Source of the DNA: Anabaena sphaerica FACHB-251
GTDB taxonomy: Bacteria; Cyanobacteriota; Cyanobacteriia; Cyanobacteriales; Nostocaceae
Assembly: GCF_014696825.1 (NCBI RefSeq)
Contig: NZ_JACJQU010000003.1
Span: 361,794-425,793 of the forward strand
DNA: 64,000 nucleotides
Reading direction: 5' to 3'
Positions 20,722 to 29,700 of this stretch are shown here, in pieces (the stretch's first letter is position 1; each line of letters opens with the position of its first letter). Made by a program: the position numbers and the translations under genes. The notes beneath the pieces are model-generated. The model did not search any database. It saw only the letters and a list, made by a program, of their open reading frames with translations, and was not told the DNA's origin.

Positions 20722-21442
20722 AAGGTATGACCTCGCTAGAGAGTTTGGCTATAATGTTAGTAGATGGAGAACCGTTGTTATCTTTAACAACTAAATAATT
20801 TACCCTCAAAACATCATAAGGAGCAACAGAACCAGTAAAGTTATAACTATCATTTCGCATTAGCCACAGTTTTTTCTGGGTAGTCGGTATGACGTAAGGA
20901 TTTGCACCTAACACAGGTTTATAAGCAATACCAGAAATAGTTGTTGCCGAACCGCTGACAGTAGCCACTAAAGAGGGACTAGTCATTAACCTGTTAGCCA
21001 GTCCTTTATCTGAATTTGCAGATGTGGCACTGCATGATGTATTGCTTACAGTTGTAGCATTAGAGGCTGGTACTTTGTTAATAACAGGTGATATTGTAGT
21101 GGTTGCACCTGAAATAGTTAGAGTATAAACATCAGGTGTTCCCTGAAATTGGATTTTTTCGCCATTTAGCAATCCTTCAGTGGATGATAGGGTTATGGTT
21201 CCTGCACTGGGAACAGAAGATAGTGTCGGAAATTTATATTGAATAGCTAAATTCCTGATGTTTTCTAGGTCTTTCTGAATCAAATTAGTTGCTGTAGTGT
21301 ACACTTTAGCCTTAGCTTTAAAAGCAGCAGAAATTACTACCATTTGCATTGCCACTGCGGTAAAAAAAGTTACAATTAAAATGGCAACTAAAACTTCGAG
21401 TAAGCTAAAGCCTGCATCTGGATCGCATTTTGGTTTTTTCAT
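20696..21442 (-). CDS. PilV-like pseudopilin
   Basis: 248-residue minor pilin. A short acidic leader precedes AGFSLLEVLVAILIVTFFTAVAMQ (about 10-33), then a KAKAKVYTTATNLIQKDLENIRNLA helix as in HpsB/PilV-type proteins. The C-terminal domain is Thr/Ser-rich. It follows the PilX-like gene by 18 bp and overlaps the FimT-like gene by 26 bp, so the cluster is probably one transcript. Confidence 0.8.
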   Translation of the reverse strand: MKKPKCDPDAGFSLLEVLVAILIVTFFTAVAMQMVVISAAFKAKAKVYTTATNLIQKDLENIRNLAIQYKFPTLSSVPSAGTITLSSTEGLLNGEKIQFQGTPDVYTLTISGATTTISPVINKVPASNATTVSNTSCSATSANSDKGLANRLMTSPSLVATVSGSATTISGIAYKPVLGANPYVIPTTQKKLWLMRNDSYNFTGSVAPYDVLRVNYLVVKDNNGSPSTNIIAKLSSEVIPYASFQCIK

Positions 21443-21460
21443 AATTAATTTGGTATTGAT

Positions 21461-22948
21461 TTAATTGATGGTTTTGCGTTGCCATCCACTAATAGGATCA
21501 AGTGTGGGTTTCATGTATTTTGGTGCTAAACCGCCTAATTGATCCCAGTCACCAGTTTGTTTGACGACTACATTACTACTGTTGGAGCCACAACCAGCCC
21601 CCCCATCCTGACCAGTAGCTACGTTTGCGCTATTACCTTGATTTCCCCATACCTTTGTCCAAACTGCTCCATTGACTCCTCCTGCACCACCAGCGCCACC
21701 CTGTACGCCTACCATATATTCAGGTGCTAAGATAAAAGCATCAAAATAATTACCGCCATTTAGACATATTTTGGGGTTTCCTGTCGTCGCTTCTCCAAAA
21801 ATTTGAAAATTTGTCGCTTTACAACCTGTTACTCCTGTACAGTTGTGTGTAATAGTCACATTATTGGCATTTATACTGCCTGTTAGAAATATAACTACTT
21901 TCTGCCCTGGTGTAATATTCAATTTTGTATTCTGAGCAATAGCATCAACTGAATATACATAAGTTGCGCCGTTGAAACTTGTAGTAGCATCAATTGTTGC
22001 GCCGGATGTACGTGGAAGAGTAAGAGTGGCACCACCAGGTGCTGAAGTTGCACCTGGTGTTGAACTATTTATTGTTTGTAAGTTAATTACACCTGTTGGT
22101 GGTCTTGATGGTACACCTGGCATCTGCATTTCTGTCTTGTTCTTTGTGTAACCAGTAGTGACGTTTACTGTAGTAAGATTAATATCACAATTATTGACTA
22201 ATACATTACCTTGAATTGTGTTGCCACCTGTAGCACTAGGATCATCTGCAGAAGAACCACCAACCCACACTCCCGGTATGGGAATATTGTTCACATCAGG
22301 TTTTCTAACAGGAATATTTACTTGTAATCTGCTAATTGATTTACTAGCGGCGTTGTTTGCTGATGGATTAGTGATCCTCCCCTCAACAGTTAAGATACCT
22401 CTTCCTAACACCTGTAGACTGGGGTCAGCGGAAAAACCTCCTGGATCACCAGTATATTTGTAGCTAACCAGTCTAAATTCTCCCTTTGTGCTGTCAGTTG
22501 AATCTACTGGTTTCCAGTCTGTGCTGGCAAATGTGGTTTGTATATCACTTGTACTTGTACCACTGCTACAACCTGCTACAAGTCCTGGAATTTTTACACC
22601 TGTTTCGTTTGCATTAGACCAACTCATCTGACCAGTGTTAGTGGTAGTTGTTGGATCGCCACAAGATTCATTGACAGCGGTGCGCGTTTTATTAGCACAA
22701 TCTGGATATGTGGCTAATAATCGATTGGTGTTGAGAAATTGATGATAATAACTAACACCTTTTTCGGCGACTGCTAGGGATCGTTCTGTTGCTTTTTGGG
22801 TTGAGGCCACTATTTGGTCTCCTTGGGATCTCATCGTCATGGTTAATCCCACTAAGATCATAATTAACCCTAGTGATACAGCAATGACAATAGCGAATCC
22901 TGATTCGCCAGAGTGGAGTAGCAAAGCCATTTTTAATCTGGTATTCAT
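21461..22948 (-). CDS. PilX-like pilus assembly protein, first gene of second pilin cluster
   Basis: 495-residue exported protein. The N-terminus has SGFAIVIAVSLGLIMILVGLTMTM (about 15-40), a PilX/GspK-like helix without Glu at position 5, followed by TEKATERSLAVAEKGV-like sequence seen in PilX proteins. The remainder is a Gly/Ser/Thr/Asn-rich extracellular domain with a GGAGGAGGVNG stretch near residue 415. It opens a cluster with the same gene classes as hpsA-B-C-D, and could play the HpsA-like role there. The exact function is unknown. Confidence 0.72.
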   Translation of the reverse strand: MNTRLKMALLLHSGESGFAIVIAVSLGLIMILVGLTMTMRSQGDQIVASTQKATERSLAVAEKGVSYYHQFLNTNRLLATYPDCANKTRTAVNESCGDPTTTTNTGQMSWSNANETGVKIPGLVAGCSSGTSTSDIQTTFASTDWKPVDSTDSTKGEFRLVSYKYTGDPGGFSADPSLQVLGRGILTVEGRITNPSANNAASKSISRLQVNIPVRKPDVNNIPIPGVWVGGSSADDPSATGGNTIQGNVLVNNCDINLTTVNVTTGYTKNKTEMQMPGVPSRPPTGVINLQTINSSTPGATSAPGGATLTLPRTSGATIDATTSFNGATYVYSVDAIAQNTKLNITPGQKVVIFLTGSINANNVTITHNCTGVTGCKATNFQIFGEATTGNPKICLNGGNYFDAFILAPEYMVGVQGGAGGAGGVNGAVWTKVWGNQGNSANVATGQDGGAGCGSNSSNVVVKQTGDWDQLGGLAPKYMKPTLDPISGWQRKTIN

Positions 22949-23485
22949 AATTTTTTCCGGGTATGGTTAATTATTTGCCGATAAAGATAGATAATAGTGA
23001 CCGATTGTTGATAAATTAGCCTATGTTTTTATACTGATTCAATACGACCACTAAAGATGGTTGATTGCTTCATAAAACATCTTATGACAGTCTTTTAGAA
23101 AGTTGTAGTGATTCCAGACTACACAAAGCTGTGATCATAAGACCAAAGCGCAGGTGTTGATTTATTCCTAGCATACTCTATTATATTGTTACTTGTTTCA
23201 GTAACTGTACTGGATTATTAAAGTTTTAGTAAAGAGATGGGTTAAATAGTTTTACTGTGTTCATCTATCTTGTATTGAAACGGAGCAACTAGAAGATTGT
23301 GGGATATGTTCAAATGCAATAAATGTGTTAATTGATGTCATTTGATCATCTGTACACAAAAAAGCAGTAGAACGCAAAATGGATGTTCTACTGTTTTTTA
23401 GAAGAAAATATCTTTTGTTTTTCCACAATGTGATACTAACTATCCATTGGTTGTCATCTTTCAGCCATGATCTGAAGTGATGAGT
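22949..23485. other. Promoter region of the second pilin cluster and 3' end of the PEP-CTERM gene
   Basis: 537 bp of AT-rich sequence without a coding frame. It should contain the promoter of the four-gene pilin cluster on the left side and a bidirectional terminator on the right (23361-23399). No defined promoter boxes were recognised. Confidence 0.6.
23361..23399 (-). terminator. Bidirectional Rho-independent terminator
   Basis: CAGTAGAAC at 23365-23373 pairs perfectly with GTTCTACTG at 23385-23393 around an 11-base loop. Six T follow on the plus strand and a run of T follows on the minus strand (A-run before 23364). It lies about 90 bp downstream of the PEP-CTERM gene stop. Confidence 0.8.
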
Positions 23486-24157
23486 TTATGCTTTTTTTAA
23501 CATTTTAAATTTGCGCTGGCAAGCTAAAAACCCAACAGTTGCCAATAAACCAAACATAGCTGAAGGTTCGGGAGTAGTCCTGATAGCTGCTACTAAAGCA
23601 AGAGAGGGAACGGTATCGTCTCCGCTCAAAGTATCCAGTTTAATGTATATTTCACTGATGCTATCGTTTAAAGCAACTCCAAAGTCATTTAGGTCTATGG
23701 TAGCTACATTGACATTGAAGGTTGGATTACTAGTAGAAAATCCAGTAAATAAGCTGTCATAAGGCAAGTAATTGTTTCCGTCAATGCTTACTTGAAATGT
23801 ATCAGGAATCCCTAGATCAAAAAAAGCTAAGTCGTTTCCTGAAAGATTTATTACTGGAGTATTAAATCCTAATTGAACAAATGCGCCAGGAGTAAAGGAG
23901 AACGCATAGGTAGTCAAATCTTGATCTGTTAGAACAGTTTGTATAGATCCACCTGGTGTAGTGAAATTGCCAGCAAAGTTTACTAAGGTATTGGCAAAGT
24001 CTTCGTCATTAAAATCATACCCTGCTATGTTGACAGCACTTGCTGGTTTAGCAAAAGCACCCAATCCCAACATAATGCTACTTACCGCCACACCAGCACT
24101 CAAAGAACGTAAAGCTTTTTGAGAGAAAAATTGACCTAACTTCTTTAATGTAGTCAT
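23486..24157 (-). CDS. PEP-CTERM sorting domain protein
   Basis: 223-residue secreted protein. The N-terminal signal sequence is ALRSLSAGVAVSSIMLGLGAFAKPASA, with a likely cleavage after ASA near residue 42. The mature domain is beta-rich (AGYDFNDEDFANTLVNF...). The C-terminus has the PEP-CTERM signal: the PEP motif in TTPEPSAMFGL, a hydrophobic helix and a basic tail (CQRKFKMLKKA). Such proteins are processed by a cyano-exosortase and tied to extracellular polysaccharide. No exosortase gene is in the window. It has its own upstream region and terminator. Confidence 0.88.
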   Translation of the reverse strand: MTTLKKLGQFFSQKALRSLSAGVAVSSIMLGLGAFAKPASAVNIAGYDFNDEDFANTLVNFAGNFTTPGGSIQTVLTDQDLTTYAFSFTPGAFVQLGFNTPVINLSGNDLAFFDLGIPDTFQVSIDGNNYLPYDSLFTGFSTSNPTFNVNVATIDLNDFGVALNDSISEIYIKLDTLSGDDTVPSLALVAAIRTTPEPSAMFGLLATVGFLACQRKFKMLKKA

Positions 24158-24645
24158 CTGAATCCTTTTTGGTTATATGGTTGGGTTCTTTTCGTTCAAC
24201 GGATGCGCTGTGATTTGGACATACTTGATTAGCATCAGTATTATTTTAATCACTTAGCACTATGCTTTTGCGTCCGTACAACTACTAAAAATTGTCGATT
24301 CAAGCATCAGTATAAACAATAAAGACCTAATTGGGAATATGTAGTCATGAAAAAGACCCAACTTCATGAAAAATTTACAGAATAAATTATTGATTCTACC
24401 TCGAAAGAAATACGCAAATTCAAGAGAATTGTGGGCTTAGTAAGGCTGTATTGCCTGCCATGCTTATATTTGCGATCCAGTTAAAGTTATTTTCTGCCTC
24501 TTTAATTGCTTTTTTATTTTTTAAAGAATAAACTTTATGATATGTTTTTTCTGTGAATTTTTACTTAAATAAGTCTGCTGATAGATGAAATATTTTGTTA
24601 AATTTGCGTGCAATGCAGAGGCAGTTGGAAACAGTATATACTAAC
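24158..24645. other. Intergenic region upstream of the PEP-CTERM gene
   Basis: About 490 bp of AT-rich sequence with no coding frame. It should carry the PEP-CTERM gene promoter; nothing else was recognised before the rpmB terminator. Confidence 0.6.
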
Positions 24646-24673
24646 AAAGGAGGTAACTAACGATACCTCCTTT
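24646..24673 (-). terminator. Stem-loop terminator of rpmB
   Basis: AAAGGAGGTA (24646-24655) and TACCTCCTTT (24664-24673) form a perfect 10 bp stem with an 8-base loop, 13 bp after the rpmB stop on the minus strand. The stem itself ends in TTT followed by GTT, giving a modest U-rich tail. Confidence 0.75.
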
Positions 24674-24685
24674 AAATACAAAAGA

Positions 24686-24922
24686 TTAGTAATGGTTTAA
24701 ATTGATACCAGCTTCTTTAGCCATTGCTTCTAAACCTTTGCTATCTAGGGTTTTGATGGCTTTGGTAGAGAGTTTCAGTTTTACCCAACGATTACCACCA
24801 GGCCACCAAACTCGCTTGCTTTGCAGATTAGCTTGTTGTAGACGCTTGGTGCGACGATGGGAGTGGGAAACTGCCATTGCATTATTGGCTTTTTTACCGG
24901 TGAGTTCACAACGACGGGACAT
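24686..24922 (-). CDS. rpmB: 50S ribosomal protein L28
   Basis: 78-residue ribosomal protein. The start [27 protein letters not shown], the central [25 protein letters not shown] and the short C-terminus are characteristic of bacterial L28. It is a single-gene unit on the minus strand, with a stem-loop just downstream. The divergent alpha/beta hydrolase gene starts 48 bp away, so the two promoters must share a very short region. Confidence 0.97.
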   Translation of the reverse strand: MSRRCELTGKKANNAMAVSHSHRRTKRLQQANLQSKRVWWPGGNRWVKLKLSTKAIKTLDSKGLEAMAKEAGINLNHY

Positions 24923-24970
24923 TAAATATCTCCAAATTTCTATTTGAGTACAACCTTCCTATTGTAGATC

Positions 24971-25801
24971 ATGGATAAACAACGTCTCAGAAAACTATTA
25001 ATTGGCGATTTTACTTGGAAACGGATGCTCAAATCTTTAGTTTTTATCTACACTTTGTTTGCTGTCTATGTATATTTTCGGGCAGATAGTATGATTTTTA
25101 TGCCCCAACCCTCTAGCTATGAAGATACAAAAGACACTCTCAAGCTTAAAATTAGAGAAAATCAGCAAATTTCCGCAGTTTATTTGCCTAATCCTACAGC
25201 TAAGTACACCATTCTTTATATTCACGGTAATGCGGAAGATTTGGGAGATATTCAGGAAATATTAGCAAAAATTCGCGATTTGGGTTTTAGCGTCTTTGCT
25301 TACGACTATCGAGGTTATGGTACGAGTGAGGGAACACCTACCGAAAATTCTGCTTATGAAGATATTGATACTGCTTACAATTATTTAACTGAAGATTTAA
25401 AAATTAAACCCGATAAAATTATTGTTTTTGGACGTTCAGTAGGGGGAGGTTCAGCAGTAGATTTAGCAGCACGAAAACCGATAGCTGGTTTAATTATTGA
25501 AAGTACATTTACTTCTGCTTTTCGGGTAGTTGTGCCTTTTCCGATTTTACCTTTTGATAAATTTACTAATTTTGATAAAATCAAAAAAGTCAAATCTCCT
25601 GTCTTGGTGATGCACGGTAAGTTAGATGAAGTTATCCCTTTTGAGCATGGTGAAAAGCTGTTTGCTGCTGCAACTACACCTAAGCGTTATTTATGGTTAG
25701 AAACAGCAAATCATAATGATTTTTTCGACGTTGCGGGAGAAAAGTATGGTCAAACTTTGCACGAGTTTGCTGATTTAGTATCAAAAAACTTATCCCCCTA
25801 A
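24971..25801 (+). CDS. Membrane-anchored alpha/beta hydrolase (Bem46/ABHD17-like)
   Basis: 276-residue serine hydrolase of unknown substrate. A basic N-terminus and one hydrophobic segment (MLKSLVFIYTLFAVYVYF, about 19-36) suggest a signal anchor. The fold motifs are YIHGNAEDLGD (oxyanion region), FAYDYRGYGTSEG, the nucleophile elbow GRSVGGG with Ser156, Asp219 in HGKLDEVIPF and His248 in ETANHNDFF, a complete catalytic triad. Members of this family act on acyl esters or thioesters; the real substrate cannot be told from sequence. It is divergent from rpmB and followed by a REP-like element. Confidence 0.88.
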   Translation: MDKQRLRKLLIGDFTWKRMLKSLVFIYTLFAVYVYFRADSMIFMPQPSSYEDTKDTLKLKIRENQQISAVYLPNPTAKYTILYIHGNAEDLGDIQEILAKIRDLGFSVFAYDYRGYGTSEGTPTENSAYEDIDTAYNYLTEDLKIKPDKIIVFGRSVGGGSAVDLAARKPIAGLIIESTFTSAFRVVVPFPILPFDKFTNFDKIKKVKSPVLVMHGKLDEVIPFEHGEKLFAAATTPKRYLWLETANHNDFFDVAGEKYGQTLHEFADLVSKNLSP

Positions 25802-25812
25802 ATATATGATTA

Positions 25813-25919
25813 TCTCGTTCCCAGTCTCTGACTGGGAATGCCATCACAGAGGTTCTACCTCTTTTTACTAAAGGCAGAGCCTTCTATAATTCATCCCCAT
25901 ACAGAGTATGGGAACGAGA
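25813..25919. repeat. REP-like element of two hairpins (copy 1)
   Basis: 107 bp bounded by perfect 11 bp inverted ends TCTCGTTCCCA / TGGGAACGAGA. The left end folds as TTCCCAGTC-tct-GACTGGGAA and the right end as TTCCCATAC-aga-GTATGGGAA. A related copy is at 39458-39566 and a right-hairpin-only copy at 31999-32026. It encodes no protein. Confidence 0.85.
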
Positions 25920-26030
25920 GAAACGAGAGAAACATTTATTCAGATTCCCGACTTCTGATGATGATTCATAAATTGTTGAGAAAGTTAAAGCAAGAAGTCG
26001 GGGATCTTAACCTCGTTACGCACCCTACAA

Positions 26031-27086
26031 TTAAAAAACAATTCTTCCTTCTAATTCTTCCATCATTTCTTCGAGGAGTTCTTCCATCATTTCTGCTCTG
26101 AGAGAACGCAAACTGGGGGGACCTTGAAGAAATTCTTTGATTGTAATTCTCTTTTCTCTAAAGTCCTGAAGAAAATTACGAATATCAACAATAATATCAA
26201 TTTGAGACTCTAGTTGTTTCAACATCAACCCCATAGAATCTATTCCGTGTTTAGCAGCTTTACGAGAATCAGAAACCATTGCTCCTTCGGGAGTATTTTT
26301 AGCTAGACGTAGCTCCTGTTTTAATTTATCATATTGAGTTTTAAGAATCTCATTTTGCTGTTCTAGATTTTTACATCTGCGGGTTAAATCATCTTCGCTA
26401 TTATTATCAATAGTTTCTCCTAACTGATGTTGCATTTCAATTTCTAAAAGTCGCGCTAAATCTCCTTCTTGGTAGGCTTTATTGATTTCTTTCATGATTT
26501 CTGTATGGGACATTTGGGTTTCACTGTCCTTTACTTTATCTGGATGAAAGATTTCTGCTAATTTTAAAAATGTCTGCCTAATTTTTCTGGATTCGTCTGT
26601 TCTACTAGCCGAACTTGATTCTACTTCCTGTTGTGAATCCCAATATTGATGACGGTTTTGACGACTGTGATTATCTTCTGTTTCTGGTTTTTCAAACAAT
26701 TCATCTAGTTCTGGATCTTCTTCTTCATCGCTACCAGACTTTGGGGTGATTATTCCTGAGATTTGCAGATTCATATAAAGGTATTCTATATTTTTTTGGG
26801 TTTGTTTGCCAAACTTTCTCGTAGTCAGAATTTCCTTAAACAACGCATGAATTTGCTGATCTAAGTCTGCCATTTTTTTGAAGCAAGGACTGGCTTTCTG
26901 AAATATTTCTGTTGCTAAATAACGCATTTGTTCGACGAAATTATTTATTTCTGTCCGCTTTCTCTTAATCTGTTTGAGTAATGATTGGTGTTCTTTTTCT
27001 AAAGCCGCTAAATGTATATGCAGATCAGAAAGTGCTAGTGTTGGACTTGGGGATGTTGGTGATGCAGACTTGGTTTTTCTAGGCAT
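26031..27086 (-). CDS. J-domain-like coiled-coil protein
   Basis: 351-residue soluble protein. The N-terminal third is a coiled coil (about 20-75, HLAALEKEHQSLLKQIKRKRTEI). An acidic linker follows, then a J-domain-like block at about 170-220 with FLKLAEIFHPDKVKDSE, which has the HPD tripeptide needed for Hsp70 stimulation, and MKEINKAYQEGDLARLLEIE. A second coiled coil (about 235-275) and an acidic C-terminus with an EEMMEELLEEMMEELEG internal repeat follow. The HPD suggests a DnaK co-chaperone, but the usual J-domain N-terminal helix I (YxxLGV) is absent, so the role is uncertain. It stands alone, downstream of a REP-like element. Confidence 0.75.
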   Translation of the reverse strand: MPRKTKSASPTSPSPTLALSDLHIHLAALEKEHQSLLKQIKRKRTEINNFVEQMRYLATEIFQKASPCFKKMADLDQQIHALFKEILTTRKFGKQTQKNIEYLYMNLQISGIITPKSGSDEEEDPELDELFEKPETEDNHSRQNRHQYWDSQQEVESSSASRTDESRKIRQTFLKLAEIFHPDKVKDSETQMSHTEIMKEINKAYQEGDLARLLEIEMQHQLGETIDNNSEDDLTRRCKNLEQQNEILKTQYDKLKQELRLAKNTPEGAMVSDSRKAAKHGIDSMGLMLKQLESQIDIIVDIRNFLQDFREKRITIKEFLQGPPSLRSLRAEMMEELLEEMMEELEGRIVF

Positions 27087-27415
27087 GGAAAAGGTAAGTA
27101 AGGTTAAGGTTTACAAGATATCTTAATGGAGATGTGAGTAATTACTATTATTTTGTGTATCTAGTGAATTGATATTTTATTTTACTATTTTTCTACTACG
27201 TAATTCTATTAAATAAATTTAATCTATCTTCAGAGGTATAACTATTCGTGTATAGGATACTGCTGGTTGGCATTTTCCACCCTACTTTGATGGAGAAAAT
27301 TCAAGATGTCAAATCAGCAATTACTAATCACCAACCACAAATAATATCATGAGTGGCTAATTACTTATCATGGAGTAGAGAAGTTGTATACAACGTCTCT
27401 ACTACAAAATTGATT
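27087..27415. other. Intergenic region between carotenoid oxygenase and J-domain-like gene
   Basis: 329 bp of AT-rich sequence carrying the 3' end of the carotenoid oxygenase transcript and the promoter of the J-domain-like gene. No terminator or promoter motif was clear. Confidence 0.5.
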
Positions 27416-28810
27416 TTAGATTGAATTCTTTAATTGCGCTGCTGTTACCCAAGCACCGTGGAAACCATAAGGTACTCGTTGGGGAATAATTACTCGTGCG
27501 ACTGGTTCACTGGTAACATCTTGAGCATTTATGACTACTAATTCGGAAGTTTCTAAATTTTGATCATGAACAAAAGTGATCAACCAGCCATCATCTTCTG
27601 CTGTTGCATTTAGACGAGGTGCAAATACGGCTTCACCACCATAGCGTCCCTGTCCAAATTCATGAGTTTGGGATTTGCCATCACGGAAATTATACTTAAT
27701 TACCCCCTCAAATAAAGGTTCAGGACTATTGGCCATTTTGCCAGCGTAGCCATATTGGGTTTTTCTCCCCAGCAGGTTTTCGTTAACGCGGGGAAATTCT
27801 GCTGGTACATCGTCTAACATTTCTTCTGTGACTGCACCTGTGCTGAGATTAAACCGCCAACGATGTAATAGGGGTATATTTGCTGTGGGGTCTGTTGATG
27901 ACCCACTCTCTAATACAGTGGTAGAACTCATGCGACAAGCAATAAGTATGATTTCGTCTCCTGCTTCGTAGGCGTTAAGGGTGTGGAAGACGTAGCAGGA
28001 AGGACTTTCAAACCAGCGGATATTGCTGTTGTCTCCGTGACGGGGGACAATACCAAAACGACTGGGACGTTGACTCTCAAACATGATCATAGGTTCTCCC
28101 CTTTGCATCCGTTCTGGGCTGAATGTGAGGGGTAAATCCATAAAAATGGTGTAATTTTCGGTAATGGCGAAATCGTGCATCATTACCCCCATTGGTAGTT
28201 CAATGGGTACTGTCCGCAATATTTCACCTTGGGGGGAAACTACGCCATATTGCAGGTATGGGGGTGCAAACGAATAGCCAAAGAACATCATTTCCCCGGT
28301 AACTGGGTCTACTTTCGGATGGGCAGTAAAGGGGGAAGTTAGTTTATTGTTGTAAGTGTATTCACTAGTAGTTTCTAATTCGGGAAGTTGGATATTGTGG
28401 GGCGTACCTCCTTCCCACAATGCCAAAAATTGTCCAGCGTGCCAGACTAGGGCAGTATTGGCGGTGTTTTTACCTGGTCCATAGGGGTTGTCCATTTGCG
28501 GTGGTTCTAAAAGTCCACTCCAAACAGCTTTACCCACTTCGTTTTCGATGTTCCAGCCTCTGGTACGGACGTAACGGTTGCGATAAGTGGCTTTTTTGCT
28601 GCTAATTTCTACACCATGCAACATTCCATCACCATCAAACCAGTGATACTGACCGATGGGTTGATGCTGGGGGTTAGGTCCATTGCGGACAAACATCCCG
28701 GAAAGGTCGGGGGGTAGTTCACCAATGACTTTGAGGGTGTTTGTGGTGATTTCTTGGCGGACTGGGGCAAAATTGCCATCTAAATAGGGATTTACTACGG
28801 TTGTTATCAT
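27416..28810 (-). CDS. Carotenoid oxygenase (RPE65/CCD family)
   Basis: 464-residue non-heme iron enzyme that cleaves carotenoids or apocarotenoids oxidatively. The family start NPYLDGNFAPVRQE...VIGELPPDLSGMFVRNGPNPQ, HWFDGDGMLHGVEI, and the iron-ligand regions with His in TSPFTAHPKVDP, VMMHDFAITENY, CYVFHTLNAYE and the C-terminal YGFHGAWV are visible, so the four-His site looks complete. Length matches cyanobacterial members. The substrate (retinal-forming or other) is not predictable. The gene diverges from the histidine phosphatase gene with an 80 bp gap. Confidence 0.92.
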   Translation of the reverse strand: MITTVVNPYLDGNFAPVRQEITTNTLKVIGELPPDLSGMFVRNGPNPQHQPIGQYHWFDGDGMLHGVEISSKKATYRNRYVRTRGWNIENEVGKAVWSGLLEPPQMDNPYGPGKNTANTALVWHAGQFLALWEGGTPHNIQLPELETTSEYTYNNKLTSPFTAHPKVDPVTGEMMFFGYSFAPPYLQYGVVSPQGEILRTVPIELPMGVMMHDFAITENYTIFMDLPLTFSPERMQRGEPMIMFESQRPSRFGIVPRHGDNSNIRWFESPSCYVFHTLNAYEAGDEIILIACRMSSTTVLESGSSTDPTANIPLLHRWRFNLSTGAVTEEMLDDVPAEFPRVNENLLGRKTQYGYAGKMANSPEPLFEGVIKYNFRDGKSQTHEFGQGRYGGEAVFAPRLNATAEDDGWLITFVHDQNLETSELVVINAQDVTSEPVARVIIPQRVPYGFHGAWVTAAQLKNSI

Positions 28811-28890
28811 TGTTATTGTTGAGTTTTATGAAGGTACTCTCTCTAATATAGCCATACTCGAAAATCCAAAATCTAAAATCTAAAATTGTT

Positions 28891-29529
28891 ATGAGCCTAA
28901 CTCTTTACCTACTCCGTCATGGAGAAACAGAATGCAGTCGAAATCACGCCTTTTGTGGGGCGATAGATTCAGAATTGACGGCTGAGGGTGTGGAAATGGC
29001 CAAGGCTTTTGCGGCTGCATACTGTTCTACCCCTTGGCAAGCGATTTTTTCTAGTCCTATGCGTCGAACTATGGAGACAGCAAAACCCTTGTGTACGACA
29101 ATAGGAATGCAACCAGAATTGCGGGATGGTTTAAGGGAAATTAACTATGGTGCATGGGAAGGAAAAACCCCGGAGGTGATCAGCCGTGAATATCATGATG
29201 ATTATATCCGCTGGTCTGCTGACCCGGCTTGGTATGCGCCCAATGGTGGAGAATTAGCAGTAACAATTGCTTCTCGTGCTATGCGGGTAGTTGAAGAAAT
29301 TAAGCAGCTTTACAGCAGTGGTAATGTTTTAGTTGTCACCCATAAAGCAACTATCAGAATTATTCTTTGTAGTTTGTTAGGAATTGATGTCGGACGCTTT
29401 CGTTATCGTTGGGGCTGTCCAGTTGGTTCTGTGAGTATTATTGAATTTACTGAACATGGTCCAATGCTGCAAACTTTAGCAGACCGGAGTCATTTGGATG
29501 GGAGATTGCGAAATTTACCAGGAACATAG
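28891..29529 (+). CDS. Histidine phosphatase family protein
   Basis: 212-residue phosphoglycerate-mutase-like phosphatase. It has LRHGETE with the phospho-accepting His10, SSPMRRTMETA, GLREINYGAWEGKTPEV and the second catalytic His151 in LVVTHKATIRI, so all core residues are present. Possible activities are cofactor-dependent phosphoglycerate mutase, alpha-ribazole phosphatase or general phosphatase; sequence does not decide. The start MSLTLYLLRHGE is preceded by an AAAATCT heptamer array in the short divergent promoter region. Confidence 0.88.
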   Translation: MSLTLYLLRHGETECSRNHAFCGAIDSELTAEGVEMAKAFAAAYCSTPWQAIFSSPMRRTMETAKPLCTTIGMQPELRDGLREINYGAWEGKTPEVISREYHDDYIRWSADPAWYAPNGGELAVTIASRAMRVVEEIKQLYSSGNVLVVTHKATIRIILCSLLGIDVGRFRYRWGCPVGSVSIIEFTEHGPMLQTLADRSHLDGRLRNLPGT

Positions 29530-29536
29530 AACAATG

Positions 29537-29569
29537 AGATCCCCTACTGCTTGGAGAAGTCGGGGATCT
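29537..29569 (+). terminator. Stem-loop after the histidine phosphatase gene
   Basis: AGATCCCC (29537-29544) pairs with GGGGATCT (29562-29569), a perfect 8 bp stem with a 17-base loop, 8 bp after the stop codon. A variant of the same palindrome (GAAGTCGGGGATC) is at about 25993-26005, so it is a dispersed repeat that may act as a terminator. Confidence 0.5.
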
Positions 29570-29700
29570 GAGAATTATGAATTAGGAAAATAGTTTCAGT
29601 AATGGATTAAAATAAAAACAAGGACATCCCCGCATAGATCAGGGTGATTTTATGTCTGTTTTTGATTTGAGAAAAAACAAATTTATCCCAACTGTAAAAT

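Noticed and set aside
25838..26101. 87-codon open frame on the plus strand
   Set aside because: It runs through the REP-like element and into the antisense of the J-domain-like gene.
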